From CAWFKW01 sp963816535 (GTDB taxonomy: Bacteria > Bacteroidota > Ignavibacteria > Tepidaquicellales > OLB5): a DNA stretch of 64,000 bases. Of this stretch, positions 10,572 to 17,986 are shown one piece after another. Both the position numbers and the translations under genes were made by a program. The notes under the pieces are model-generated. The model saw only the letters and a program-made list of their open reading frames with translations, did no database searches and had not been told where the DNA came from. How positions within the stretch are numbered: the stretch's first letter is position 1; each line of letters begins with the position of its first letter. The DNA lies in NCBI GenBank assembly GCA_963816535.1, contig CAWFKW010000006.1, forward strand, positions 248,001 to 312,000. Reading direction: 5' to 3'.

Positions 10572-10583
10572 GTGGTATACCAC
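10572..10583. promoter_or_regulatory. 12-bp palindrome, candidate operator
   Basis: GTGGTATACCAC is a perfect palindrome about 90 bp upstream of the RelA/SpoT-domain gene start and 58 bp beyond the end of the 148-aa gene. It could be an autoregulatory operator of the module. No -10 or -35 element could be tied to it, so the role is a guess. Confidence 0.3.
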
Positions 10584-10596
10584 GACTTATTTCTAT

Positions 10597-10620
10597 ACTG
10601 TCCTTCCCTAAATCTTCCCC
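10597..10620 (-). repeat. Integration-scar repeat (GGGGAC-N5-GGGGAC type), degenerate copy
   Basis: Read on the minus strand: GGGGAA GATTT AGGGAA GG. The same two-part pattern with an 11-base period occurs at 12570, 18961 and 24921, each in a gap between defence modules. The other copies are closer to GGGGAC-N5-GGGGAC. It may be part of an integrase attachment region or the eroded end of an integrase gene. Confidence 0.45.
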
Positions 10621-10640
10621 AGTAACACTACGCCAATTTA

Positions 10641-11087
10641 CTATAAATCCTGAATCGAAAAAGCTGCAATGTCTGCATTCAGATCCTCTTTACTCCATTT
10701 TCTTAAATCATCAATTAACTTATCATAGTCTTCTTCTAAGATAACTCTATAATTCGCCTTGTCGTAATGCGGATTGTAATACGCTTGAAAAACAGGTTCT
10801 TTCTTTTCGTTCAATTTTACTTGTTCCAAAATGAAACAAATATATTTTCCGAAATAGTCAGTAAATATTTTATACCATGACTCAAATGAGTTATTTGAGG
10901 TAAAATGAACCGTTGTTTCTACAAAACATTTTATATCTGGACAGTCGCCATAAACTAATAGTTTCGCCAAAGTATCATGAATTAGACTTTCATCAACCTC
11001 TGTATCCATATTCTTTATACGTACATCATAGCTAATAGTAAAATAATTGAAGTTTTTGGATAAGAGTTTCCTCAACGCTGTTTGCAT
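10641..11087 (-). CDS. Hypothetical protein, 148 aa
   Basis: A soluble, mixed alpha/beta protein without signal peptide. Visible features are an aromatic middle (SFESWYKIFTDYFGKYICFILEQV) and an acidic C-terminal helix (LEEDYDKLIDDLRKWSKEDL). I do not recognise the family. It lies alone on the minus strand between the RelA/SpoT module and HicBA, with a scar repeat directly downstream of its stop. Its size and position fit a cargo gene of one of the inserted units. It could be a toxin or immunity protein, but nothing in the sequence shows this. Confidence 0.6.
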   Translation of the reverse strand: MQTALRKLLSKNFNYFTISYDVRIKNMDTEVDESLIHDTLAKLLVYGDCPDIKCFVETTVHFTSNNSFESWYKIFTDYFGKYICFILEQVKLNEKKEPVFQAYYNPHYDKANYRVILEEDYDKLIDDLRKWSKEDLNADIAAFSIQDL

Positions 11088-11638
11088 AAAATTTACCCCT
11101 TATTTTAATTAAAATACTAAGATAGATTAAAAAATATGCTTAATCCATACGAATTTCAAAAGAAAACTTTGGGTATGTAAATTATGTTTTGACCGAATTA
11201 TGGGCAATGATATACCTAGCAAACCATGCGAATTTTCGCTATTTTTGACTATGTATGAATTATTGGGTTTATTAAAACCAAAACGATTTGGCAGTTGACA
11301 AGTAAACTTTTTTACGTATATTTGTATTCTTTGGGAAAGAGCAAAAAGGAAGTGGGGGATTGCTTCAAAATTTTGCTATTTTTAAGCAATCATAAAACAC
11401 ACTTCCGAAACTTCTATCCACAAAACAGCATTGAATATATTACCCACTGGTTTCAGTGGTTGTTAGTTTGTTAATTATTAGCAATATTAATTTATGTTTG
11501 AGTAAAGCCATCGGACTGCTCCCTATAAGTGCTTGAGAAAACATAAAACGATTAGAACAAGAAAGGGAAAATAATTGTCGTAATTAAAAGCAGACAATTA
11601 CAATTTTTAGAATCACAAAAAAAACGGACAAAAATAAA
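11088..11638. other. Intergenic with a large two-tier hairpin
   Basis: No gene is seen. The main structure is an imperfect hairpin at 11348-11406: outer arms GGAAGTG (11348-11354) and CACTTCC (11400-11406), inner arms GATTGCTT (11358-11365) and AAGCAATC (11384-11391). A second small hairpin CCACTG/CAGTGG lies near 11444-11459. The large one could be a regulatory RNA, a small miniature-element end or an attachment structure. No terminal T-run follows, so a simple terminator is unlikely. Confidence 0.4.
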
Positions 11639-11971
11639 ATGGAACATAAAATAATACAAGCAATCCAACTCCAATTAGCAGTTATGCTTATTAAAGAGGG
11701 CGAGTATTATGTAGCTTATTGCCCTGCTTTAGAATTATCTACTCATGGCGAAAACGAAAAAGAAGCAAAAGAATATTTTGAAGATGCCGTGAAAGAATTT
11801 CTAAAAGATACTATGAAGATGGGAACATTAGAAAGATTACTTTTGAAATTTGGATGGAATTTGAGAAGTTCTGAATATGTTCCCCCCAGAATAGAAGAGA
11901 AAATTGATTTCAATCAATTTCATGATTATAAAATAGTCAGAGAACAAGTCACTATACCTGAGTATGCTTAA
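11639..11971 (+). CDS. hicB: HicB-type antitoxin
   Basis: Encodes 110 aa. Residues 10-75 have the HicB partial RNase-H-like fold: LAVMLIKEGEYYVAYCPALELSTHG, then a helix beginning EKEAKEYFEDAVKEF. The tail (residues 80-110) is probably the dimerisation or toxin-binding segment; no clear ribbon-helix-helix is visible. The stop codon overlaps the start of the HicA-like gene (TAATG), so translation is coupled. HicB neutralises the HicA mRNA interferase and usually represses its own promoter. The order hicB-hicA occurs in one of the two common arrangements of this module. Confidence 0.75.
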   Translation: MEHKIIQAIQLQLAVMLIKEGEYYVAYCPALELSTHGENEKEAKEYFEDAVKEFLKDTMKMGTLERLLLKFGWNLRSSEYVPPRIEEKIDFNQFHDYKIVREQVTIPEYA

Positions 11972-12198
11972 TGCCTTTCAAACCTTGCCCTATACATATT
12001 TGGAGACAGTTTTTACAACGCATTGGATGTAAATGCATAGGGACAAACAAACATGAAAAATGGATGAAAGATGGATTATTAAGACCTGTAATGTTTTCGC
12101 CTGCCACAAAAGAAATCCCCGCTATGGTTATTAAAAGCAATCTAACTACGTTGAGCATGACTTGGCAGGATTTCGAAAATGTTGTAGCCTCTCTATAA
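11971..12198 (+). CDS. hicA: HicA-type mRNA interferase toxin
   Basis: Encodes 75 aa, a usual length for HicA. The dsRNA-binding-like fold is readable: HIWRQFLQRIGCKCIG, then a TNKHEKW segment with the histidine expected at the catalytic position of the G-S/T-H motif, then the strand PVMFSPATKEIPAMVIKSNL and a final helix (TWQDFENVVASL). HicA cleaves mRNA independently of ribosomes when freed from HicB. It overlaps hicB by one base and probably has no promoter of its own. Confidence 0.75.
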   Translation: MPFKPCPIHIWRQFLQRIGCKCIGTNKHEKWMKDGLLRPVMFSPATKEIPAMVIKSNLTTLSMTWQDFENVVASL

Positions 12199-12205
12199 AA
12201 AATTC

Positions 12206-12337
12206 TTATGCCTTCTTTGGTTTAACTTTCAAAATTTTCAACATAGCCTCTTCAAACGTCATATTGCGATTGAGAGGCTTTTCTATTCGCTTCTCTTTGT
12301 GTTTAATTTGTTTTTTATGCTTTTCTTTCTTAGACAT
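12206..12337 (-). CDS. Small basic protein, 43 aa
   Basis: A short minus-strand frame from ATG 12337 encodes a very lysine-rich N terminus (MSKKEKHKKQIKHKEKRIEK) followed by NMTFEEAMLKILKVKPKK. Small proteins with an MTFEEA.LKxxL segment and basic ends are common companions of toxin-antitoxin and plasmid genes, but I cannot name a family. It converges on hicA, with eight bases between the stops. The strongly biased composition and sensible start support a real gene over chance. Confidence 0.5.
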   Translation of the reverse strand: MSKKEKHKKQIKHKEKRIEKPLNRNMTFEEAMLKILKVKPKKA

Positions 12338-12393
12338 TTTTTATTAAATTCTTATACATTAATCTACCATTTACTTTAGAAATTGTCAATAAT

Positions 12394-12425
12394 AAAAAAG
12401 GCAGTTTTGCAACTGCCTTTTTTAT
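12394..12425. terminator. Bidirectional rho-independent terminator
   Basis: GGCAGTT / AACTGCC arms close a three-base loop, preceded by an A-run and followed by TTTTTTATT. It is upstream of the small basic gene and next to the tRNA remnant. Confidence 0.7.
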
Positions 12426-12436
12426 TTACTACTTAT

Positions 12437-12475
12437 CGCTCCTGATGTAGGACTTGAAACTACGACCCTCTGATA
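12437..12475 (-). other. tRNA 3'-half remnant (minus strand)
   Basis: On the minus strand this reads from an anticodon-stem-like ATCAG through AGGGTCGTAG, TTTCAAGTCC and TACATCAGGAGC: variable loop, T arm and acceptor 3' strand of a tRNA. The CCA position reads CGA. The 5' half is absent. It abuts, back to back, a second tRNA 3' half on the other strand. Likely an attachment-site relic. Confidence 0.55.
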
Positions 12476-12520
12476 TTTGTAATCAGCAGGTCGGGGGTTC
12501 AAGTCCCTTCGCCAGCTCCA
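12476..12520 (+). other. tRNA-Thr(TGT)-like 3'-half remnant
   Basis: The + strand reads TTTGTAATCAG (anticodon loop with TGT), then AGGTCGGGGGTTCAAG, TCCCTTCGCCAGC and TCCA with an encoded CCA, as in bacterial tRNA-Thr genes of the GCTGGCG...CGCCAGC type. The 5' half that should start with GCTGGCG is missing; it is replaced by the inverted half of another tRNA. Tyrosine integrases that use tRNA genes often cross over in the anticodon loop, which is exactly where this fragment begins. Confidence 0.65.
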
Positions 12521-12528
12521 AAAAAATC

Positions 12529-12567
12529 AGGCGGTTAGAGTTAATCTGACCGCCTTTTGTTATTTTT
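12529..12567 (+). terminator. Rho-independent terminator downstream of tRNA remnant
   Basis: AGGCGGT (12529-12535) pairs with ACCGCCT (12549-12555), followed by TTTGTTATTTTTTT. It is probably the original terminator of the tRNA gene whose 3' half lies just upstream. Confidence 0.65.
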
Positions 12568-12569
12568 TT

Positions 12570-12588
12570 GGGACAGTTTGGTGACAGA
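12570..12588 (+). repeat. Integration-scar repeat (GGGAC-N5-GGTGAC)
   Basis: GGGACAGTTTGGTGACAG follows the tRNA terminator immediately. It has the same 11-base period as the copies at 10597, 18961 and 24921. Confidence 0.5.
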
Positions 12589-12683
12589 TAATTTTTTTAA
12601 AATATACATATAGCATTTAATTGGATATTACAAAACTAATGTTACTCAAGATTGTTTGAAAAAAATACATGAGAAAAGCCAAG

Positions 12684-13316
12684 TTATAATTCGTACTTAG
12701 TCCATCTTCCCATCGGATGATTTGATATATATATTGTCTTGGGTAAGATACACTGATTTTCAAAAGTAACCTCGGCAACATCGCCTACGCCATATTGGAA
12801 CCCGTCTGCGTTTGTAAACGTATCATTTCCTCTTTTAGGTGCTTTACCACCCAAATGAAAATTTGCCCTTAAAGCACCCGAATTTAGGCGTGAAAACTTA
12901 ACTTGTGGATTCAAAGCAATAATTTCAGAAGTATCGACTCTAATAATTTGAGGCTGTTCATCCCGATACCTTTTAAAATGTCTTTTTAAACGAATTAGAT
13001 TTGGCCAAAAAAATATTCTTTCATTTAAATATATATAGTACTGTTCACAGGTCATACCATTAGTTAAACAACCTTTTAATAGTTTTTCAGATATAGGTTT
13101 TTGATCTCTTAGATCAAAAGTAATACCATTATGACTTATTCTTTGATGTTTCAGTCTTTTGGATTTTAAAATTTTATCCGGCATGAGTGGATTTGTTAAT
13201 TCGACTATTCTTTTTGTACTATACAATTCTCCAGTAAGTAAAATATTAGTTATGTTATCCTTACTTGTTAAATGGTATAAATCTGGACGATGCCTTATAA
13301 AATTATCAATATCCAT
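12684..13316 (-). CDS. DUF7002-family protein, candidate ADP-ribosyltransferase-like toxin
   Basis: Encodes 210 aa. The start (HRPDLYHLTSKDNITNILL, then GELYST) has the YHxT...N...I...G..ST pattern shared by DUF7002 proteins and, loosely, by DarT-type ADP-ribosyltransferases. Later landmarks are LNERIFFWPNL, the strand QIIRVDTSEII and LNSGALRANF, in the order usual for DUF7002. It overlaps the upstream PurZ-like gene by 11 bases, so it is the last gene of a translationally coupled operon with a macro-domain protein. Macro domains remove ADP-ribose, so a toxin/antitoxin relation like DarT/DarG is a reasonable hypothesis. Catalytic residues cannot be assigned with certainty from sequence alone. 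An RNA- or nucleotide-acting enzyme of another kind is not excluded. Confidence 0.65.
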   Translation of the reverse strand: MDIDNFIRHRPDLYHLTSKDNITNILLTGELYSTKRIVELTNPLMPDKILKSKRLKHQRISHNGITFDLRDQKPISEKLLKGCLTNGMTCEQYYIYLNERIFFWPNLIRLKRHFKRYRDEQPQIIRVDTSEIIALNPQVKFSRLNSGALRANFHLGGKAPKRGNDTFTNADGFQYGVGDVAEVTFENQCILPKTIYISNHPMGRWTKYEL

Positions 13317-14961
13317 CTTTAAACTTCCAACTCCTTCTGTCTATTATGCTTCTGTAATCAAAACGGGTACTTATCAAACTAACTGGGGCTTCTGAACATC
13401 TTTCTATTTCATCAATAAACTCTATAGTTTCAGAAGTCAATTGCTCGAACCGTCTAGCTTTTTTATTTTGTACATTTATATAATCAACGAAAGTTAGAGC
13501 TATATCAGTTGGTGAGTTTAGTTCACAAGATTTTCTAAATAAATACCAACTGAATTCGGCGACTCGCCGTCTTCGTTTTGTCGTAGAGGTCTTCTCAATT
13601 TCAAGTAATTCAGCTAGAGGTACACCTGATCTCTTTGATATTTGCTTCCATTCCAATTCAGTGCTTTCGAAGCTGCCTGAAGTACCATTTTCCGGGCTTT
13701 CAACTCTAATCGGATAACATCTTGTAACTAGAATTATTTTCCTTAGTCGGCGTGGTGATATACCGGCCTCAGCAATGCAGCCATTGACGGTAGTATCTCT
13801 GGAAGTAACAAATGGGTAAAGTCCATGATGTATACTTAACATTGTACCTTGTGTACCCTCAAGTAAAACTTTTCCATTATTTCTATATACTTTCTCTAAT
13901 GCTTCGGAAGCCGATCCTAAATAGCCCTTTAGTTCCTTTTCAAAGAAGTGTGCTTTATTTTTATTATCACTGTTTCTATTAAGAATATTATTCGCCGTGG
14001 CAGCTCCAACTCCTTGACCAGTGGAACCTATTCTTTTTACAATATTTTCCTCTTTTTTAATATCCTCTTTTGTTATTATTGTTGCGTTGTAATCAATTAC
14101 CAATCTGTCCGTATCATATATTTTATATTTTTCTATTTCTGTTTTGAGTGTATCTATATTAATGACAGCCCCAGGTCCTATAATTAATTTTGCGTTTAAT
14201 GATTTTATTGACCCGGAAGGTAATATATGAAAGACATATGGGTCTGGTACTGCATATACTGAATGACCCGCATTGGGACCCCCAACTCGTACTAATGCAT
14301 CGTAGTCAGGTGCAAGATACGCACAGATTTGACCTTTCGCCTCAGAACCAAATTGACCCCCAATTACTACATCAACACACGGATTTGAAAGCTTAGATAA
14401 AATCCCCAAAAAGCTAGCAACCTTAGTATATACATCTTTTTCGCTAAGTCTCTCTGTATTTACTTTCAAATCAGCTAAATCAATTAATGAATTGACTTGT
14501 TTTTCTGTGGGGTCACTTTTTATAGCAAAATATTGATTCTTTATTTCATTTAATGTTATTCCTGGGTTTTTCTTTTTGTTTCTTTCTATGTATCTTTTAT
14601 AGAGTACATTTGGCGAACAGCTTAAATGTACATGTACTACAGAAGTTCCAAAAGATTCCCTGAGATATTTTATTTGGTTGCTGATTCTTACAGAGTCAAT
14701 TGAAAAAAAATTAAATTCTTTATGTTTATAATACGTTTCTTTAAGAAAATAATCTCTGACCCATGAACCTTTTGTCCTTTTATCTAAGTGTGCACCAAGC
14801 TGCTGTAAATCTTTGCGCTTTTCCAGATTTCCCAACTTCGCAATAAGATCTCTAGTATGAAATGCTTTGAATCCAAAACAACTATTTAAATTGTTAGATA
14901 AAGTCGATTTACCGGAACATATTTCACCGCTGACAACAACAAATAATTTATTCTTCATCAA
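13306..14961 (-). CDS. P-loop nucleotide kinase fused to PurZ-like adenylosuccinate synthetase
   Basis: Encodes 551 aa. Residues 1-190 form a P-loop kinase: Walker A GEICSGKST (12-20), an arginine-rich substrate region and a lid-like RYIERNKKK. Residues about 195-550 form an adenylosuccinate synthetase: GGQFGSEAKGQ (201-211), RVGGPNAGHS with His233, and GTQGTMLSIHHG followed by TSRDTTVNG. Canonical PurA has Asp in GDEGKGK as the catalytic base; here it is Ser206 (GSEAKG). A Ser at this place is known for phage PurZ, which makes succino-diaminopurine nucleotide from dGMP instead of acting on IMP. A kinase fused to a PurZ-like enzyme therefore suggests synthesis or sensing of an unusual purine nucleotide. 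It overlaps both neighbours (14 and 11 bases), so the three genes form one coupled operon. It is not the housekeeping purA, given the fusion and context. Confidence 0.8.
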   Translation of the reverse strand: MMKNKLFVVVSGEICSGKSTLSNNLNSCFGFKAFHTRDLIAKLGNLEKRKDLQQLGAHLDKRTKGSWVRDYFLKETYYKHKEFNFFSIDSVRISNQIKYLRESFGTSVVHVHLSCSPNVLYKRYIERNKKKNPGITLNEIKNQYFAIKSDPTEKQVNSLIDLADLKVNTERLSEKDVYTKVASFLGILSKLSNPCVDVVIGGQFGSEAKGQICAYLAPDYDALVRVGGPNAGHSVYAVPDPYVFHILPSGSIKSLNAKLIIGPGAVINIDTLKTEIEKYKIYDTDRLVIDYNATIITKEDIKKEENIVKRIGSTGQGVGAATANNILNRNSDNKNKAHFFEKELKGYLGSASEALEKVYRNNGKVLLEGTQGTMLSIHHGLYPFVTSRDTTVNGCIAEAGISPRRLRKIILVTRCYPIRVESPENGTSGSFESTELEWKQISKRSGVPLAELLEIEKTSTTKRRRRVAEFSWYLFRKSCELNSPTDIALTFVDYINVQNKKARRFEQLTSETIEFIDEIERCSEAPVSLISTRFDYRSIIDRRSWKFKDGY

Positions 14962-16315
14962 AGAGGGTCAGGCTATTTTTTTGTTTGGTTTTAATCTCTG
15001 TCCCGGGTAATTTGTAGACAGTGACCGATATATCTTTCAGAATTAATTCTTCAAATATCATTCCTTCAATTATTCCCCATTCTCCCCCAGCTTGACCCGA
15101 GCCAATTGGTGGAATGTGTACGCTTCCTTTCAAAGTTTTTGCTTCTTCTGCCAGTTTTCCAAAACATGATCTCAAACTTTCGTACCTTAAGGGAATTCTC
15201 CCTCCTTTAGGTCTAATTCCATCTTGAGCCAACATGAAACACACATAGGTATCATCCGATAGCTGGAATAAGTGTGTTTTTCCTAAAATAAAATTTTTCC
15301 TATCTTGTTGCCAGTTTTTCAGCTCCTTAACAATTTCGGGATACCTTGATTTCATTGATCTTCCAAAACCAAACCCCAATCCTAGGCTTGTATTTACTAT
15401 TTGCCCTATTATCTTTATACCTGAGCCTCGGGGTTGTGTTGCATCACCTAATACATCATTAATAACAATAGGTTGAAAATTCTCTTGTCCAACAGGTGCA
15501 ATTAATATCCCAACCCTTTGAGCTTTTTGTTTCTTTAATGATCCCAGACCAATTGAAAAAAGATTGTATTCGTTACCTTTGAAAAGGTCCCAATTTTCTC
15601 TCCCTTTTGAAGTCCAACCTGGGTTAGCACACTCATATGCTTTGGAAAATGTTGGTATAACGTATTGTTTAGGTATTGGTATATTAAAGCTCTTTGACAA
15701 TTTAGAATAACCTACTACTAATTTATCTTTTGTTTTAGAATCAAAAAATGCAATACACATTGAACATGATTTTTCAAGAACTTCAGTAAATCTTAATAAA
15801 ACAGCTTCTAAAGATGCTCCATATTTATTTGCTAACTTAATTAAGCTGTCAATATTTAATTCTACTGCATTGGCTTCTTCGGCAAAAACCGATTGAGGTA
15901 ACAATATTTCAGATGCTCCTATATTGCATAACATTTCCAGTTCCCATGTATCTTGCTGCTTTTCTTCTCTATTTCGTATACGATCCGAACAGTCTGGAAA
16001 AAGAGTATGTGTTAGTTCGTGCGATACAGAAAAATTTATTCTTTGTTGTCTTTGGTAAGGATTGAATTCAATTTGGTACTTTCTATCTTTTAGTGGAATA
16101 ATACGAGCTTCGATAATTGTATCATTGGGTACAACATTAATTTTCAAAACTTCTGCTAGTTCAACAGGATTAAAAGGAGGCCCACTCCAGCCTTTCTGTA
16201 AAGCATCTGATATTAATCCTCTCGCTCTTTTTATTATTTCATCAATCGGATCTGGGTTTTTAGATGTTTCGATTAATTTGATAACAGATGGATTTTTCCA
16301 TTCCCTAGTATTCAT
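14948..16315 (-). CDS. M78 (ImmA/IrrE-like) metallopeptidase - macro domain fusion
   Basis: Encodes 455 aa. Residues 30-190 are an ImmA/IrrE-like zinc peptidase: FNPVELAEVLKINVV, then the active-site helix SVSHELTHTLFPDC (HExxH at 99-103) and a later Glu-rich helix (WELEMLCNIGASEILLP). The middle (190-280) is a GAF-like or linker region. Residues 280-445 are a macro domain: GDATQPRG, GQIVNTSLGLGFGFGRSMK and RYPEIVKEL, then IPPIGSGQAGGEW, resembling the ADP-ribosylglycohydrolase DarG class. M78 peptidases typically cleave a repressor to release expression. First gene of the operon; its end overlaps the next start by 14 bases. Expected role: sensing or regulation plus reversal of ADP-ribosylation by the DUF7002 partner, which is inference. 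Confidence 0.8.
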   Translation of the reverse strand: MNTREWKNPSVIKLIETSKNPDPIDEIIKRARGLISDALQKGWSGPPFNPVELAEVLKINVVPNDTIIEARIIPLKDRKYQIEFNPYQRQQRINFSVSHELTHTLFPDCSDRIRNREEKQQDTWELEMLCNIGASEILLPQSVFAEEANAVELNIDSLIKLANKYGASLEAVLLRFTEVLEKSCSMCIAFFDSKTKDKLVVGYSKLSKSFNIPIPKQYVIPTFSKAYECANPGWTSKGRENWDLFKGNEYNLFSIGLGSLKKQKAQRVGILIAPVGQENFQPIVINDVLGDATQPRGSGIKIIGQIVNTSLGLGFGFGRSMKSRYPEIVKELKNWQQDRKNFILGKTHLFQLSDDTYVCFMLAQDGIRPKGGRIPLRYESLRSCFGKLAEEAKTLKGSVHIPPIGSGQAGGEWGIIEGMIFEELILKDISVTVYKLPGTEIKTKQKNSLTLFDEE

Positions 16316-16746
16316 GTATTAATAAAGTAATGATTTAAGCACAGAGAACAATTTAGCAAACTAATTGAAAACAAAAAGCTACTAAATTAAAGTACAATTT
16401 ATATTCCTTACGCTATATTTTTTCGATAATTCTGTAATTATTTTTATACAACCATTTTCCCAGAAGTAAACACATTTACTTCTTAATTAAAACTGCCTAG
16501 TGAAACTGAAGATTCTTGTAAAAATTTTGAGATATTTTCGACGGTCTCTAATGACTAATCCATACGACGAATAAAAAGGCTATTTGAGGCTAAATGTCAA
16601 AAAGTTAAGCAAAGTCTGTCCGAAATTAGCAACCTGTGGAAGCCTTTCAATGGCATATTTATTAATTTTGTATAAGAAAAATAAACAGAGGAAAAATTGC
16701 TAAAAAAAATGAAACTAGTTCATTCGGTTATCAGATCATTAAATAA
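16316..16746. other. Intergenic, nothing clear
   Basis: AT-rich stretch upstream of the M78-macro operon and downstream of the 287-aa gene. No gene, hairpin with T-run or confident promoter is seen. It must contain the operon promoter. Confidence 0.5.
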
Positions 16747-17610
16747 CTATCGATTATGTTGTGATTCAGTCGCTGAATCTACTCTCGGCACTATTTCATT
16801 CATTGTATAATGAACAAACTGTTTACCCAATTCTGTCAGCATATATTGTTTTGTATCCTCAAAAGCAGATTCCATTGTTGTTGTCTTTCTTCTTGTTGAA
16901 GGCTGACGTTTTTTTATGAAACGCCCATCCTCTGTGGTTTCACGAGCCTGTCTTATTACTCCACCGGTACTTAAATCACGAATAAGTTTTTTAAAAAGGT
17001 CAGCTTCTGCGGAATCTTCTCTAACGATTTCACCGTGGAGAGATTCCCAGATATCATATCTTGTGACGCCAGGGTTTGAATAAATTTCTCTTATTACAGC
17101 AAAATGCGCTTCGTGATAACTATTCAACCAATCTACAAAAAGTCTTAACAAATCATCAGAACACAGGTTTGTTCCAGCAGCATTACCAATTAGATTAGCA
17201 ACATATTTCCTTTTCTCTTCAGTATCTGCATTGTCCCATGCACGGAACGCTTTACGGACAATGTCAAGATATTCTTCACTTTGAATTCGGTCATCAATCG
17301 TATCCCCAATGTTATTGAAACCATCAGTTATTTGATTAATAGTCAGCTTAAGATTTATGATTTTCTTTGAATGTTCTTCGAGCCACTGATTTTGCAAATC
17401 TTCTCTCTTAGCATCTGCTTTTTCTGTTTTCATACTTGCGGCAGCAGCAATAAATCCCCCCACCCAAGGAATCACGCCTAAAGCAGCCATGACGAACTTT
17501 TCAATTGCTTTTCGATAAGTTGTTTTTGAAGTGCCCGCTATTTCCGTTTTGAAATATTCAAGACCCTTTTCCTCAGAGTCGTCCGTTTTCACTTCCAAAT
17601 TGTCATCCAT
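16747..17610 (-). CDS. Hypothetical protein with glycine-rich hydrophobic segment, 287 aa
   Basis: An acidic start (MDDNLEVKTDDSEEKG) leads to a helix and a hydrophobic, glycine-rich stretch at about residues 42-60 (ALGVIPWVGGFIAAAASM) that could insert into a membrane. A long charged helical region follows (about 65-170), then a winged-helix-like C-terminal part (VIREIYSNPGVTRYDIWESL, and LIRDLSTGGVIRQ). I do not recognise the family. The pore-like segment next to helical and winged-helix parts would fit a defence effector or a membrane-associated regulator, but this is speculation. It lies 30 bp downstream of the YjzC-like gene on the same strand, so the two may be co-transcribed. Confidence 0.6.
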   Translation of the reverse strand: MDDNLEVKTDDSEEKGLEYFKTEIAGTSKTTYRKAIEKFVMAALGVIPWVGGFIAAAASMKTEKADAKREDLQNQWLEEHSKKIINLKLTINQITDGFNNIGDTIDDRIQSEEYLDIVRKAFRAWDNADTEEKRKYVANLIGNAAGTNLCSDDLLRLFVDWLNSYHEAHFAVIREIYSNPGVTRYDIWESLHGEIVREDSAEADLFKKLIRDLSTGGVIRQARETTEDGRFIKKRQPSTRRKTTTMESAFEDTKQYMLTELGKQFVHYTMNEIVPRVDSATESQHNR

Positions 17611-17639
17611 TTCGTCTATATCTTTTCACTCACCCGATC

Positions 17640-17825
17640 TCATTTGCCATTTTGTTTGTTATGCTTGGCTTTTTCTTCAAGAATAAATTTATTTAGCCCA
17701 CCCTGATTATTTGGTGGAACGACTTTTCCTTTTGCAAGAGTAATCTCTTTATTGCTACCAGAAGCTCTATATAGTCCAGATACTGGAGCTTTCTCGCCAG
17801 TTCTAACAATTATTTTTTTTGACAT
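17640..17825 (-). CDS. YjzC-like small protein, 61 aa
   Basis: Short soluble protein with the pattern VRTGEKAPVSGLYR...KEITLAKGKVVPP, typical of a widespread family of about 60-80 aa annotated as YjzC-like. No biochemical role is established. It is transcribed divergently from lexA across a perfect palindrome that overlaps its likely promoter, suggesting tight regulation, possibly by LexA. An SD-like AAAGGAGA lies just upstream of its ATG. Confidence 0.6.
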   Translation of the reverse strand: MSKKIIVRTGEKAPVSGLYRASGSNKEITLAKGKVVPPNNQGGLNKFILEEKAKHNKQNGK

Positions 17826-17856
17826 TTCTGTCTCCTTTCGTTTAATTTTAAAATAC

Positions 17857-17884
17857 GTATACCCTCAATTATTTGAGGGTATAC
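17857..17884. promoter_or_regulatory. 28-bp perfect palindrome, candidate operator
   Basis: The arms GTATACCCTCAA (17857-17868) and TTGAGGGTATAC (17873-17884) are perfect inverted repeats around TTAT. The palindrome sits between the divergent YjzC-like and lexA genes. On the minus strand a TATATTTG (17891-17884) overlaps its edge, so a bound protein would block the leftward promoter. LexA itself is the obvious candidate, untested. Confidence 0.55.
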
Positions 17885-17969
17885 AAATATAAAAAGATTA
17901 ATTTGAATTATCAATATATCAATATATTGCAGGCTTTTAAAACTATTATTTTTATTGACGAATTTTACT

Positions 17970-17977
17970 TATATTTG
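17970..17977 (+). promoter_or_regulatory. Bacteroidota-type -7 box (TATATTTG) for lexA
   Basis: TATATTTG matches TAnnTTTG and lies ten bases before the lexA ATG, with a TTTTTATTGACG stretch about 20 bases further upstream. It would give a very short or nearly leaderless message. Confidence 0.45.
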
Positions 17978-17986
17978 TTTTACAAT

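Noticed and set aside
12162..12347. Plus-strand frame of 61 aa overlapping hicA end
   Set aside because: It is the shadow of the better-supported 43-aa minus-strand gene and of hicA; cysteine- and phenylalanine-rich translation without structure.
12437..12520. Functional tRNA-Thr gene
   Set aside because: The 5' half does not match any D arm or acceptor strand and the anticodon loop would be abnormal.
13306..14961. Housekeeping purA
   Set aside because: Fusion to a kinase, Ser in place of the catalytic Asp, and overlap with toxin-like genes argue against it.
11146..16570. Shared TAATCCATACGA at about 11149 and 16556
   Set aside because: Only 12 bases, no common context or symmetry; may be chance in AT-rich DNA or a remnant of the same unit end.
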